Positions 26,367 through 35,500 of a DNA stretch of 64,000 nt are shown here, piece after piece. Every line of letters starts with the position of its first letter. Within the stretch, counting starts at the first letter, position 1. The translations under genes and the position numbers were made by a program. A model generated the notes under the pieces. It searched no databases. It was not told where the DNA came from and saw only the letters and a program-made list of their open reading frames with translations. Location: the NCBI RefSeq assembly GCF_004770905.1, contig NZ_RQHT01000014.1:1240001-1304000 (forward strand). The letters run 5' to 3'. Origin of the DNA: Leptospira bandrabouensis (GTDB taxonomy: Bacteria; Spirochaetota; Leptospiria; Leptospirales; Leptospiraceae).

Positions 26367-26762
26367 CTAAGAGAGGTTTGGTTTAGGTGGTCGGAAAAAA
26401 TTATTTAATGTAACTAGTTTTGGGATAAGAAGTTCAGGATGATTGATATATACTTTATGAAGTTGGATTTGAACATGAGATAAATACAAATCCCAAGAGC
26501 AGGACATAATCAAATTGCAAGGACATGAAAAACAAACATGATCCGCATGTTCACCTTCTTCTTGTAAATCATGGCCAGGATTCAATCCGAAGGCATGATC
26601 TAAAAATGCGTAAGGACATCCACTTTCTGGAGAACCGATGAGTCCGCAGTTGACTTCATTGTCAACGATGCGCTGGTACATGAAATTTGCGGAAAATAAG
26701 AAGACAAAGCTAAATAGAAAAATTTTCTTCCAGAAACTGAGTTTTTTCAGATTTAACTTCAT
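26367..26762 (-). CDS. Cys/His-rich membrane-anchored or exported protein of the efflux operon
   Basis: 131 residues from the ATG at 26762. That start has AAGG in the sequence just after the upstream stop; the frame extends to 26882 but would overlap the DUF1574 gene. A hydrophobic segment (about 12-29) anchors or exports it. The rest has Cys and His in clusters: CGLIGSPESGC, GHDLQEEGEHADHVC, then FSCPCNLIMSC and SHVQIQLHKV. The tail reads FFRPPKPNLS, close to the LLRPPRI end of the protein at 3017. DUF2946-type proteins of metal loci share this plan. A periplasmic metal-binding helper of the pump is the likely role, inferred from position and composition. Confidence 0.62.
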   Translation of the reverse strand: MKLNLKKLSFWKKIFLFSFVFLFSANFMYQRIVDNEVNCGLIGSPESGCPYAFLDHAFGLNPGHDLQEEGEHADHVCFSCPCNLIMSCSWDLYLSHVQIQLHKVYINHPELLIPKLVTLNNFFRPPKPNLS

Positions 26763-26766
26763 AACC

Positions 26767-27855
26767 TTACTTGAAGTTTGGTATCTCCTTTGCAATTTGC
26801 AATAACTTATCAGCAATTTCTGGAACGCAAATAGGCGAAACATGGCTACTATCGACAAAAGTTTTACAATTGGTATTCCCATGGTTCAAAGATATGAGAC
26901 GAATATTTTTTGAATTTGGATCCACCAAAGGTCTGCCGTATATTTCCATTAAATTTCCACCGGTGATCGATTTTCTCAGTTGGCCGTAGTAGGGGTGGAC
27001 TTGCGGTTCCCAAAGTACTGTTGGAATATTATGTTCCTCGGCATGTTGGATGATTTTCTTTAAAAACCCATATTCTGTTTCGGAGAAGGTATAATTCGTG
27101 AGCAAAAGTTCACGTTGAGATTGGCTATAATCTACGATCCGATCCTTAAATTCTTGTGGAGTGAAATTATCTAACTCAATTCCAATTTTCTTTGGATCAA
27201 AAGGTCTTTTTTTATTTAAATAGGAAGCAAGTGCAATGAAGTAATTATCATCATTTGCTGTTTTACCTTTAATCCAATTGGTCACGCCTTGTGTTGGACT
27301 AAAGTGATAGTTATAAGAAAGGAAAAATAATTTTGATAATATTTCTCTTTGGTATTTAAAATTAAAAGTTGGGAAAATATCAATTAACTCATCCTCATGT
27401 AACATTAACTCTTGCCATTTGGATTTGTAAGAAAACACATTGTTTTCATTTAACATTTCTTCAGAAAATTCCAAAAACAATAAATCTGGTTTAAAACCTG
27501 ACTTAGACATGGATTGGATCATTAAATAAAATAAAAAATATTCGGATGCTTTGATGGAGGACCTAGTTTCGAAATAAATCGGACCTGAATAGGTAGATTG
27601 ATTTACAGGAATTTTTTCCCATTCGTGAAAAATATCAGAACGAGAAGTGCCTGTCACAACAACCACTTTGGTATTTTCAGATTGGAGTTTTTTATCTTCT
27701 TCCCATACTTTTGGTAAGCCAACCAGTACATTTTGTCCAGATTTGTATGCTCTTCTACCTGCTTCTCTTAACTCAGGTATACAAACCAGTTTATCAACCA
27801 GAAAGACAAAAAAGATGATGAAAAAAGGATATAAATAAATTCGTTTTTGGTTCAT
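26767..27855 (-). CDS. DUF1574 protein (SGNH-like, partner of the MBOAT acyltransferase)
   Basis: 362 residues. An N-terminal membrane helix (about 7-24) anchors a periplasmic domain with VVVVTGTSRSD (about 67-77), which resembles the nucleophile block of SGNH hydrolases, and DSSHVSPICVPEIADKL near the C-terminus, which resembles their Asp-x-x-His block. DUF1574 is a mainly leptospiral family. It directly follows the MBOAT gene by eight bases, as AlgX/AlgJ or DltD-like proteins accompany AlgI/DltB. It probably transfers or removes acyl groups on an envelope glycan. The Ser nucleophile is inferred. Confidence 0.75.
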   Translation of the reverse strand: MNQKRIYLYPFFIIFFVFLVDKLVCIPELREAGRRAYKSGQNVLVGLPKVWEEDKKLQSENTKVVVVTGTSRSDIFHEWEKIPVNQSTYSGPIYFETRSSIKASEYFLFYLMIQSMSKSGFKPDLLFLEFSEEMLNENNVFSYKSKWQELMLHEDELIDIFPTFNFKYQREILSKLFFLSYNYHFSPTQGVTNWIKGKTANDDNYFIALASYLNKKRPFDPKKIGIELDNFTPQEFKDRIVDYSQSQRELLLTNYTFSETEYGFLKKIIQHAEEHNIPTVLWEPQVHPYYGQLRKSITGGNLMEIYGRPLVDPNSKNIRLISLNHGNTNCKTFVDSSHVSPICVPEIADKLLQIAKEIPNFK

Positions 27856-27863
27856 AGGTTCTC

Positions 27864-29234
27864 TCAGAATTGAAAATAGATAAATGTTTCCACTGGGTTC
27901 TCAATTTTGACTAATGCGAAGAAAACGAGTAAGGAAAATATTGGAACTAACCAATGAACGTATGGTTGTAGTTTTTCTTTAAAATAGTTTTTGTATTCAA
28001 CAAATTGAAATAGGTAACAAGCTAAAATTAATAACCAAAAATCTGGTTTATAAATAAAGTTTTTAGCCGTGGAAGTGGATGCTGACCAAAATTTATAAAT
28101 ACCCTGTAAGGAATCGATACGAAAGAAAGGACTGACCAAATTAAAACCAATAAAGACATAAATGAATCCAATGATTTTTTGTTTGGTGGTCATATCTTTT
28201 CTATTCATTTTTCCGAACGTAAATCTTTCAATGGCAAGAAAGATACCGTGTAAAAATCCCCAAATAAAAAAAGTATATGTATTTCCATGCCATAATCCTG
28301 CCAAAGCCATTACTGTGACAGTATTGAACATAAAGCGCGACTCGGATACTCTATTTCCACCTAACGGAATGTATAGGTAGTCTCTAATCCAAGTGGACAA
28401 GGTAATATGCCACCTAGACCAAAATTCAGAAAAACTAACCGATAAAAATGGTGAACGAAAGTTTTCAGGAATTTCATATCCAAGTAAAAAGGCTGATCCT
28501 CTTGCAAGGTCAGTATAACCTGAAAAATCTCCATACACTTGTAAAGAGAATGCCATTGTTGAAATAAAGATACTGAGTCCATCATATCCAGCAGGATCGG
28601 CAAAAACTGGATTGATGGTCTTTGCAATTTGATCGGCAATTAAAACTTTTTTGATAATACCGGAAAGTATATGTAGAATTCCTCTATGTACGAAATCCCA
28701 ATTGAGTTTTGCATGATCGATTTGTTCATAAAAATCATCATGTCGCATGATGGGACCTGCAATGAGTTGTGGGAAAAATAAAATAAAAAGTAAAAAATTG
28801 GTAAAAGGTGATTCTGTAAATTTTCCTCTCCAAGCATCAACAAGGTAAGCTATCATTTGAAACGTATAGAAGCTAATGGCCAGTGGAAGGGCAAATTGAC
28901 TTAATGATTGGATAAAGGGAATCGAGATCTCTCCTTCTTTACTTAAAAATTGTAAGTAAGTTAGGATATATTTGAAAAAACAAAGGTTGAGTAAGTTAAT
29001 CACTACACCTAAAACTAAAAAGATTTTCTTTTTAGTTTTTAAGATTCCTAAAACAAAAAAGTGTGTGATAAGAATGAAGAGTAAAAAGTGAGTTAAAAAA
29101 GAAAGACTCCAATATCCATAAAAAACTAAGGAAAAGAAAATCAGAATGTACTTTCTGAACTTTCCGGGTGCCATCCAATAGATAGTATAACAACCTACAA
29201 AAAATAGAAAATAATCAATGGAATTGAAGAGCAT
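27864..29234 (-). CDS. MBOAT-family membrane O-acyltransferase (AlgI/DltB-like)
   Basis: 456 residues and about ten membrane helices. The typical start (MLFNSIDYFLFF), the central FPQLIAGPIMRHDDF motif, FWSRWHITLSTWIRDYLYIPLGGNR (two abutting pieces of the family signature) and the catalytic His in ALAGLWHGNTYTF all fit AlgI-like enzymes, which pass acetyl groups across the membrane to a glycan. The DUF1574 gene follows at once. The five genes behind it are closely spaced down to the metal pump, so they may share a transcript although the functions differ. It is divergent from acetoacetyl-CoA synthetase. Confidence 0.9.
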   Translation of the reverse strand: MLFNSIDYFLFFVGCYTIYWMAPGKFRKYILIFFSLVFYGYWSLSFLTHFLLFILITHFFVLGILKTKKKIFLVLGVVINLLNLCFFKYILTYLQFLSKEGEISIPFIQSLSQFALPLAISFYTFQMIAYLVDAWRGKFTESPFTNFLLFILFFPQLIAGPIMRHDDFYEQIDHAKLNWDFVHRGILHILSGIIKKVLIADQIAKTINPVFADPAGYDGLSIFISTMAFSLQVYGDFSGYTDLARGSAFLLGYEIPENFRSPFLSVSFSEFWSRWHITLSTWIRDYLYIPLGGNRVSESRFMFNTVTVMALAGLWHGNTYTFFIWGFLHGIFLAIERFTFGKMNRKDMTTKQKIIGFIYVFIGFNLVSPFFRIDSLQGIYKFWSASTSTAKNFIYKPDFWLLILACYLFQFVEYKNYFKEKLQPYVHWLVPIFSLLVFFALVKIENPVETFIYFQF

Positions 29235-29325
29235 TTTCCCTAGAATTTCTGCGATATTTTTTTCTACCAGTCATTTTACACAATCATACTTGCCTCAAAA
29301 ATCAAACCCAGGAAGATCAGTCTTC

Positions 29326-31290
29326 ATGGCGACTCAAAATATACTTTGGACACCTCATTCAAAAGATACGAACCTTTCCCGTTTTTCAGGCCATCTAGAA
29401 TCCAAGTTTGGAAAATCATTTTCAGATTATGTTTCTTTCCATAAGTATTCTGTGGATGAATACGAATCATTTTGGAAAGAGTGGTTAACATACTCTGAAT
29501 TTAAGTTACATAAAGAACCAGAAAAAACAATAGAATTGGGTCACCATTTTTCAAAGTCGAATTGGTTTCCTGGTGCATTGTATAATTTTGCTGAGAATTT
29601 ATTAGAAGTGGGGAATCCGAACGATTTGGCTTTGGTGTTTTATTCCGAGGATGGAAAAATACAAAAGTTAAACTATACAGAACTTAAAAATGAAGTTTTA
29701 AAATTACAGAAACATTTGATATCGCTTGGTGTTAAAAAAGGTGATCGAGTGGTTGGACTGGTTCCAAATGCACCAATATCCACAATTGGAATGTTGGCAA
29801 CTACTTCGTTAGGTGCTATTTGGTCAAGTGCATCACCTGATTTTGGTGTTCGAGGAATTTTAGACCGATTTGAACAAATTAATCCAAAGGTTTTGATCTC
29901 TGTAGAATCTTATTTATTTAAAGGTAAAAAGATTTCGATCACTGATAAATTAGAAGAAGTTTCTCTTCAATTAAAAAATACCAACCACTCCGAGTTCAAA
30001 CAAACTTTGATTTATGATTTTGTAGAACCAATAAAAGATTTTGGAAAAATACAATTACCTTATAGATACGCAGATATTACTGCTGTGAATTCTTCGGATA
30101 CAATATCTTACACCTCCATATCTTTTTCCGATCCGGTTTATATTATGTTTTCCTCAGGGACAACAGGTCTACCCAAATGTATTGTGCAAGGAGGGGGAGT
30201 TTTACTCAATCATACCAAAGAACTTTCGTTACATTGTAATGTATCGAAACATGATCGATTTTTTTATTATACAACTTGCGGATGGATGATGTGGAATTGG
30301 TCCCAGTCTGTTTTGGCTTTAGGCGCAACACTTTATCAATTTGATGGAAATCCTTTCCACCCATCTTGGGAAACTCTTTGGTCTATGGCTGAGAAAGAAT
30401 CGATTAAGGTGTTTGGAACCAGTGCTAAATACCTTTCTGTTTTAGAAGAAGAAAAAATATCGATCCAGTCCAAATACCATTTACTTGAATTAAAAGTCAT
30501 CCTTTCGACTGGTTCACCATTACCAAACTCTGGGTTTCGTTATGTTTATGAAAATATAAAGAAAGATGTACAATTGTCTTCTATATCTGGTGGAACCGAC
30601 TTAAACGGATGTTTTGCTTTAGGAAATCCCAACTTACCAGTGTTTGAAGGTCAAATTCAATGTAAAGGCCTTGGAATGGATGTGCAAGTATTTGATGACA
30701 TGGGTAAGTCCGTTATGAACCAAAAAGGGGAATTAGTTTGTCCAACCCCTTTTCCTTCTATGCCTCTTTTCTTTTGGAATGATGAATCGGGTGCAAAATA
30801 CAAATCCGCTTATTTTGAAACCTATGATAATATTTGGTGTCATGGAGATTTTGCCTCGATCACAGCAGAAAATGGTTTGGTGATTTATGGTAGGTCGGAT
30901 GCCACTTTAAACCCAGGTGGTGTGCGGATTGGGACTGCTGATATTTACTCTGTAGTTTCTACCATTCCTGAAGTGAAGGACAGTGTGATCATTGGCCAAG
31001 AGTATAAGGACGATGTGCGTGTGGTTTTGTTTGTGGTTACGGCGCCGGGAGTCACTCTAGACGAATCTTTAATTAAAAAAATTAAAGATCGTATCAAATT
31101 GGAAACTTCTCCGAGACATGTTCCAGCTTTAATACTTTCAGTTCCAGAAATCCCTTATACTGTGAATGGGAAAAAAGTAGAAATTGCCGTCAAACAAACC
31201 GTAGCTGGGCTTGAGGTGAAAAACAAAAACGCACTTGCCAATCCAAATTCACTGGAATTCTTTAAAGACAGAAAAGAGTTACAAGTATGA
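29326..31290 (+). CDS. aacS: Acetoacetyl-CoA synthetase (acetoacetate-CoA ligase)
   Basis: 654 residues from the ATG at 29326, which has GGAAGA upstream; a longer frame to 29218 would overlap the divergent MBOAT gene. It is an acyl-adenylate-forming enzyme: the ATP motif YIMFSSGTTGLPK, the GGTDLNG block, YGRSDATLNPGGVRIG and the C-terminal catalytic Lys in YTVNGKKVE. Length and the N-terminal domain (LSRFSGHLESKFGKSFSDY) match AacS rather than acetyl-CoA synthetase. It would activate acetoacetate for lipid synthesis. The next gene overlaps by four bases (ATGA). Confidence 0.88.
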   Translation: MATQNILWTPHSKDTNLSRFSGHLESKFGKSFSDYVSFHKYSVDEYESFWKEWLTYSEFKLHKEPEKTIELGHHFSKSNWFPGALYNFAENLLEVGNPNDLALVFYSEDGKIQKLNYTELKNEVLKLQKHLISLGVKKGDRVVGLVPNAPISTIGMLATTSLGAIWSSASPDFGVRGILDRFEQINPKVLISVESYLFKGKKISITDKLEEVSLQLKNTNHSEFKQTLIYDFVEPIKDFGKIQLPYRYADITAVNSSDTISYTSISFSDPVYIMFSSGTTGLPKCIVQGGGVLLNHTKELSLHCNVSKHDRFFYYTTCGWMMWNWSQSVLALGATLYQFDGNPFHPSWETLWSMAEKESIKVFGTSAKYLSVLEEEKISIQSKYHLLELKVILSTGSPLPNSGFRYVYENIKKDVQLSSISGGTDLNGCFALGNPNLPVFEGQIQCKGLGMDVQVFDDMGKSVMNQKGELVCPTPFPSMPLFFWNDESGAKYKSAYFETYDNIWCHGDFASITAENGLVIYGRSDATLNPGGVRIGTADIYSVVSTIPEVKDSVIIGQEYKDDVRVVLFVVTAPGVTLDESLIKKIKDRIKLETSPRHVPALILSVPEIPYTVNGKKVEIAVKQTVAGLEVKNKNALANPNSLEFFKDRKELQV

Positions 31291-32048
31291 ATCCAAGTCT
31301 TAGGACTTTTGGGTTTATAGCGATTGTTTTGTTGATGACAACAAATCTTTTCGCAGAAACCAATCCAACTCGTTGGAGCTCCTGTTTTCAAACCAATTGT
31401 ATTTCATTTGATCTTCCTTCGAAGTGGTTTCTTACTGAACGTAGATCCAATGGAATCACAACAAAGTTTGATCATTTCAAAACTTTGCCATTAAAAGAAG
31501 AATCGGGTCGAGAAATCATTCCCGCGCTTGTGATCCTTTTTAAAGAATCAGAAAATAAAATGCCACTCCATCCGATTCTCTTTCATGCTGAGTCTAGACG
31601 ATTTAGTATGATTACCAATATTCGTAAAAATTTCACCTTACAGAAAATTCCTAATTCTGAAAATGTGTATAAATTTTTAGGAATGTTCGGGAGTTTTAAA
31701 GATAAAGAAGATACAGTTGTGCAACACTATATCACAGCAACCGAGGATCAATTTGGATTTACTATTTTAATCACTTGTTATGAGTCCGTTTATCCGCAAA
31801 TAGAAAAAGACATTGCTCAATTTCTGGACAGTTTGTCCTGGAGTACAAGACTTATGCCTTGGAAGTGGCAACTACTTGAAGAACAAATTTCTAAAGCAAA
31901 AGAATTGGAACTTAGTGCTCTCGACCGGTTAAAAACAAAAAAATCGGAAGAAATAACAATGGCTTTGGAAGAATTGAGTGATTCCTGTGAATTGGGTTCT
32001 GCATCTGCTTGTGAGATGTTTACTTTGTTTATGAACTTAGGTAGATAA
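31287..32048 (+). CDS. Secreted protein of unknown function
   Basis: 253 residues with a signal peptide ending near LFA-ET (about residue 24). The body has alternating strands and helices with a Cys pair near the N-terminus (SSCFQTNCISFDLP) and a helical C-terminus with a second pair (DSCELGSASACEMF). The N-terminal half (PSKWFLTERR, then VVQHYITATEDQFGFTILITCYE) loosely resembles PsbP/DUF1795-type secreted proteins, but I do not assign a family. It is translationally coupled to the acetoacetyl-CoA synthetase gene (ATGA overlap). Confidence 0.65.
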   Translation: MNPSLRTFGFIAIVLLMTTNLFAETNPTRWSSCFQTNCISFDLPSKWFLTERRSNGITTKFDHFKTLPLKEESGREIIPALVILFKESENKMPLHPILFHAESRRFSMITNIRKNFTLQKIPNSENVYKFLGMFGSFKDKEDTVVQHYITATEDQFGFTILITCYESVYPQIEKDIAQFLDSLSWSTRLMPWKWQLLEEQISKAKELELSALDRLKTKKSEEITMALEELSDSCELGSASACEMFTLFMNLGR

Positions 32049-32059
32049 CAAATACTAGG

Positions 32060-32443
32060 TTATTTCTGCATTTTTTGGATGTATTCAGCCACAGCCTCAA
32101 TCTCTGTTTTTCGCATATGCGAATATGCTTTCATATAGGTTCCCGGAATCCCATTTTTGATGCTTTTGGCAATGGCTTCCTTAGAAGATCCATATAGATA
32201 AGTGGATTTATCTTGGAAATTAGGAATACGAGAATTCGATAACAGCTGAGTTCTCGTTCCTCGTCCATTGCCCCCCATTCCATGACAGGAAGCACATCCA
32301 TTTTGGACATACATGGCTTCCGGAAAAGGAACAGAGACTGCCGGTGGTGGAGGCGGTTCTATTTTCGGAGTTTCGTTTTCAGATGAACAACTTGGTAAAA
32401 AAGAAAGAACAATTAAAAATACCAGTGGTAAACGAATCTTCAT
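32060..32443 (-). CDS. Mono-haem cytochrome c lipoprotein
   Basis: 127 residues from ATG 32443; a frame to 32482 exists but neither start has a strong ribosome site. The lipoprotein signal ends in LPSC. A Pro-rich spacer (PPPPPAVSVP) leads to one class I cytochrome c domain with CASCH and a probable axial Met in GTYMKAYSHM near the C-terminus. Such proteins carry electrons on the periplasmic face. It lies 64 bases downstream of the giant lipoprotein gene and converges with the secreted-protein gene. Confidence 0.85.
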   Translation of the reverse strand: MKIRLPLVFLIVLSFLPSCSSENETPKIEPPPPPAVSVPFPEAMYVQNGCASCHGMGGNGRGTRTQLLSNSRIPNFQDKSTYLYGSSKEAIAKSIKNGIPGTYMKAYSHMRKTEIEAVAEYIQKMQK

Positions 32444-32507
32444 TTTATATCGATTGCAAACAGAAATTTTTTGTTTTATCATGTAGATTCATTAGAATTA
32501 AGCGCAA

Positions 32508-35500
32508 TCAATCACAATAGGTTCCCATTCCCACCAAATCCACATTATACTTTTGTGATAAATAACAAAAGACAGTGGTCCTTTCTGCAGGTGATAAAAA
32601 CTTTTTGTAATAAAGAACTTCACCGATATGGCCTGAGAAAAAACTGGAGGTAGATTCATTGGTTCCCAAATAGATGCTATCTTGTGAAAAGCTATGTGAA
32701 ACATCGACTGTAATTCCACCAAGGAGTACATTGGAATTAAATAAGAAGGAAAAACCACTCACATGGTTGAAATTAGCCAGGTAAGGAATGAGAGTTCCCG
32801 AAAAAATTGGATTGGAATATCCAACATCTCCAAAACTTGGTTTTGTCATATGAAATCGATTGCTTTGGAAGTTGTAAGAAACTCCTCCAGATGCTGATTC
32901 CAGTAATGGGCCGTCGGCCGTGTTGGTTCGACTAAAGGCCACAAAAAGGCTAGATTCGTTGGACGGAATGTCTGTGGCAGGACCTCTGTAAAGATACTGC
33001 GAACTTGCGCCATTAAAAAATACAGAAGGTTTTCCATTGAGACCGACATTGTTAAATGTGGGTGCGGCTGTTCCATTAAAAAATGATGCAGCATTTCCAC
33101 TTCGGTCATTCCATGTTGTAACATCTGTCCAGTTTCCTTGGTTGGACAAACTATCGGCACTTAGGTGAAGAACCAAAGTACTTAGTGGGAAAGTTGCAGA
33201 CCAGGTTGCCACTTGTCTTGGATCATAGCCAGAAAGTGCTTGGATTTCATTTGTGCTTAAAGCTCGGTTATAGATTAAAACCTCATCAATAGAACCTGTG
33301 AATCCTGCAGCCAAATCTGTCCTTGTTCCAATGGTAAATGCAATGGGAAGATTATCCCAAGTATTTTTGACCTCTGATTGAAGTAAAACTCCATTGTCAT
33401 ATAACGTCGCATAGTTACTATTAGCTGGTCCATGAAAAACCCCACAAAGTTGGTGCCATGTGTTTTCATGATTGTAATATAGACCTTCTACATCATTTCC
33501 ATATCCAGCAAATAAATATTTACTTCCTGCGGCTCCCGATCCCAAAGAAGTTAAACGATTTAAACTGGACATTCCGTAACTAACAATGGTTCCTGGATTG
33601 GTCAGTGGTGATTTGTAGTGAACACAAACGGTTCTTGGTTTATTAGCACTTGGTAATTGTGTATCAGTAGTGGACACTGATAAATAATTCGTTCCGTTAG
33701 TACTAATGGCACTTGCACCATTCCCGAAACGATCGGTAGTGAGACCAACACCCATATTGGTGACTTGGTTTCCCATTCCACTTACATCTTGGAAGCCATT
33801 ACTAAAATCAAAACGAGCCACAAGACCAACGGGGATTTGCGCAGAGATGTATCGAATCTCCTTTGGATCGAGTGCTTTGGAATAAATTCGGACGTCTGCT
33901 ATTTTACCGGCAAAATAAGAATTATCAGAAACCATTTTTCCAACATAGATTCCACTGCCTGGTGTGGTTGTGACAGAACTTCCTATGGTCAATGGACCAG
34001 CAATGACCGATCCATTGTGATAAACGATTCCGACGGAACCATCAAAGGTTCCGCAAATATGAGACCACTGGTTTAAAGGGACTGAATATAGGGAAGATAC
34101 TTCCCCCGCTCCCAAACCGCCAAATCGAATGACGTTAGAGCCACCCGCATTTTTAAATAAGGAAAGAATAAATTCCGTACTTGCTCCGGCTGCTCCGTAA
34201 GAAAAAATAGGGGAGTTCTCATTTGTATTGATTGGATATCGTTCTGGATGAACCCAAGCGCAAACGCTTCGAGGTTGTTTTCCCATAGGCAAACCAGTTT
34301 CTGGTCCATTCGCAAAACCGAAGTTACCTGATACGAATCGGATACTTGAGTTTGCACTTTTGTCTCTACCTGGAGCAAAACTAGTCATACCTCCATACTG
34401 CGTTAAGGTAATGCCTAGCGGACCTCTTGGGTCTAAATTCCCATTCATCTCATATTGCATTAGGAGTTGGATCGGACGTGAGGCATAAGAATTTCCCACA
34501 AGACTTGCATCGGCACTGTGAGCAAGGTCATTGATTTCTGCTTCATTTAAGATTCTTGAATAAAAACGAAAATCAGCAATCCTACCAGGAAAATAATTGG
34601 CTGAAGCGGCCACTCCAATGGATAAATCGCCTGTAGGTGAGTTAGTCGCCAAAGGTTTTTGAAATACGAGGTTACCGTTCATATAGATACGATAAACATT
34701 ATTGTCATCGATTGTCATCGCGACATGAGTCCATTTGTCTGGAATGATATTGATATGGACGGGATCGGGGAGATACCCTCCTCTTAGGATTCCTAGTTGG
34801 CTTTCTGATGAAATAAAGAGTCCATACCCATCCGAACCTGGTAATCCATTATAGGCTATGACTTTGGCAAGACTTGGATTGGTTCCATCCCAGAGAATCC
34901 AAGCTGACATTGTGATTTTGTTTGGGGCTGCAGATGGAGATGGGGCAGTGGCTGCATTGCCCGTAGAAAGTGCGGCAGAACCATTTGTCTCTCCATATCG
35001 ACCCAATCCAAATCCTGGACTTCCTACGGCAGTTAAGGTTTGGTTATTTAGTAAATTAGATGACGAACCATTTAACGGAAAGTATGTGGTAAGCCCAGAG
35101 GAGTTAATGGTCCTTAGTGCATGAGCGGTTCCCACAACGAGAATGTTACCAATATTGGCTATGTACATTGGAGCATTTAGAGAAGCATTGACTCCTTCTC
35201 CATTTGTGAGGCCAGTGCCGCCAGAGCCTGCGATTGTGATGACTTCACCAGTCTCTATATGAACACGTCTTATGCGATGGTTGCCATAATCTGCTACATA
35301 TAAAAATGTTCCATCATGGGTAATTCCATGGGGCATATTAAAACTGGCATTTGTCCCCACTCCATCAACAAAACCTACTGTTGAACTTCCGGCAAAGACT
35401 GTGGTGACCCCTGTTACTTTATGTGTTTTGGTGATATTATGAGTACCAATGTTCACTGCGTAAATGTAATCGCCTACAACAGTGAGACCTTCAGGTTGGT

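Noticed and set aside
26763..26882. N-terminal extension of the Cys/His-rich efflux-operon protein
   Set aside because: It overlaps the DUF1574 coding sequence and would precede the signal segment; the ATG at 26762 has an AAGG site.
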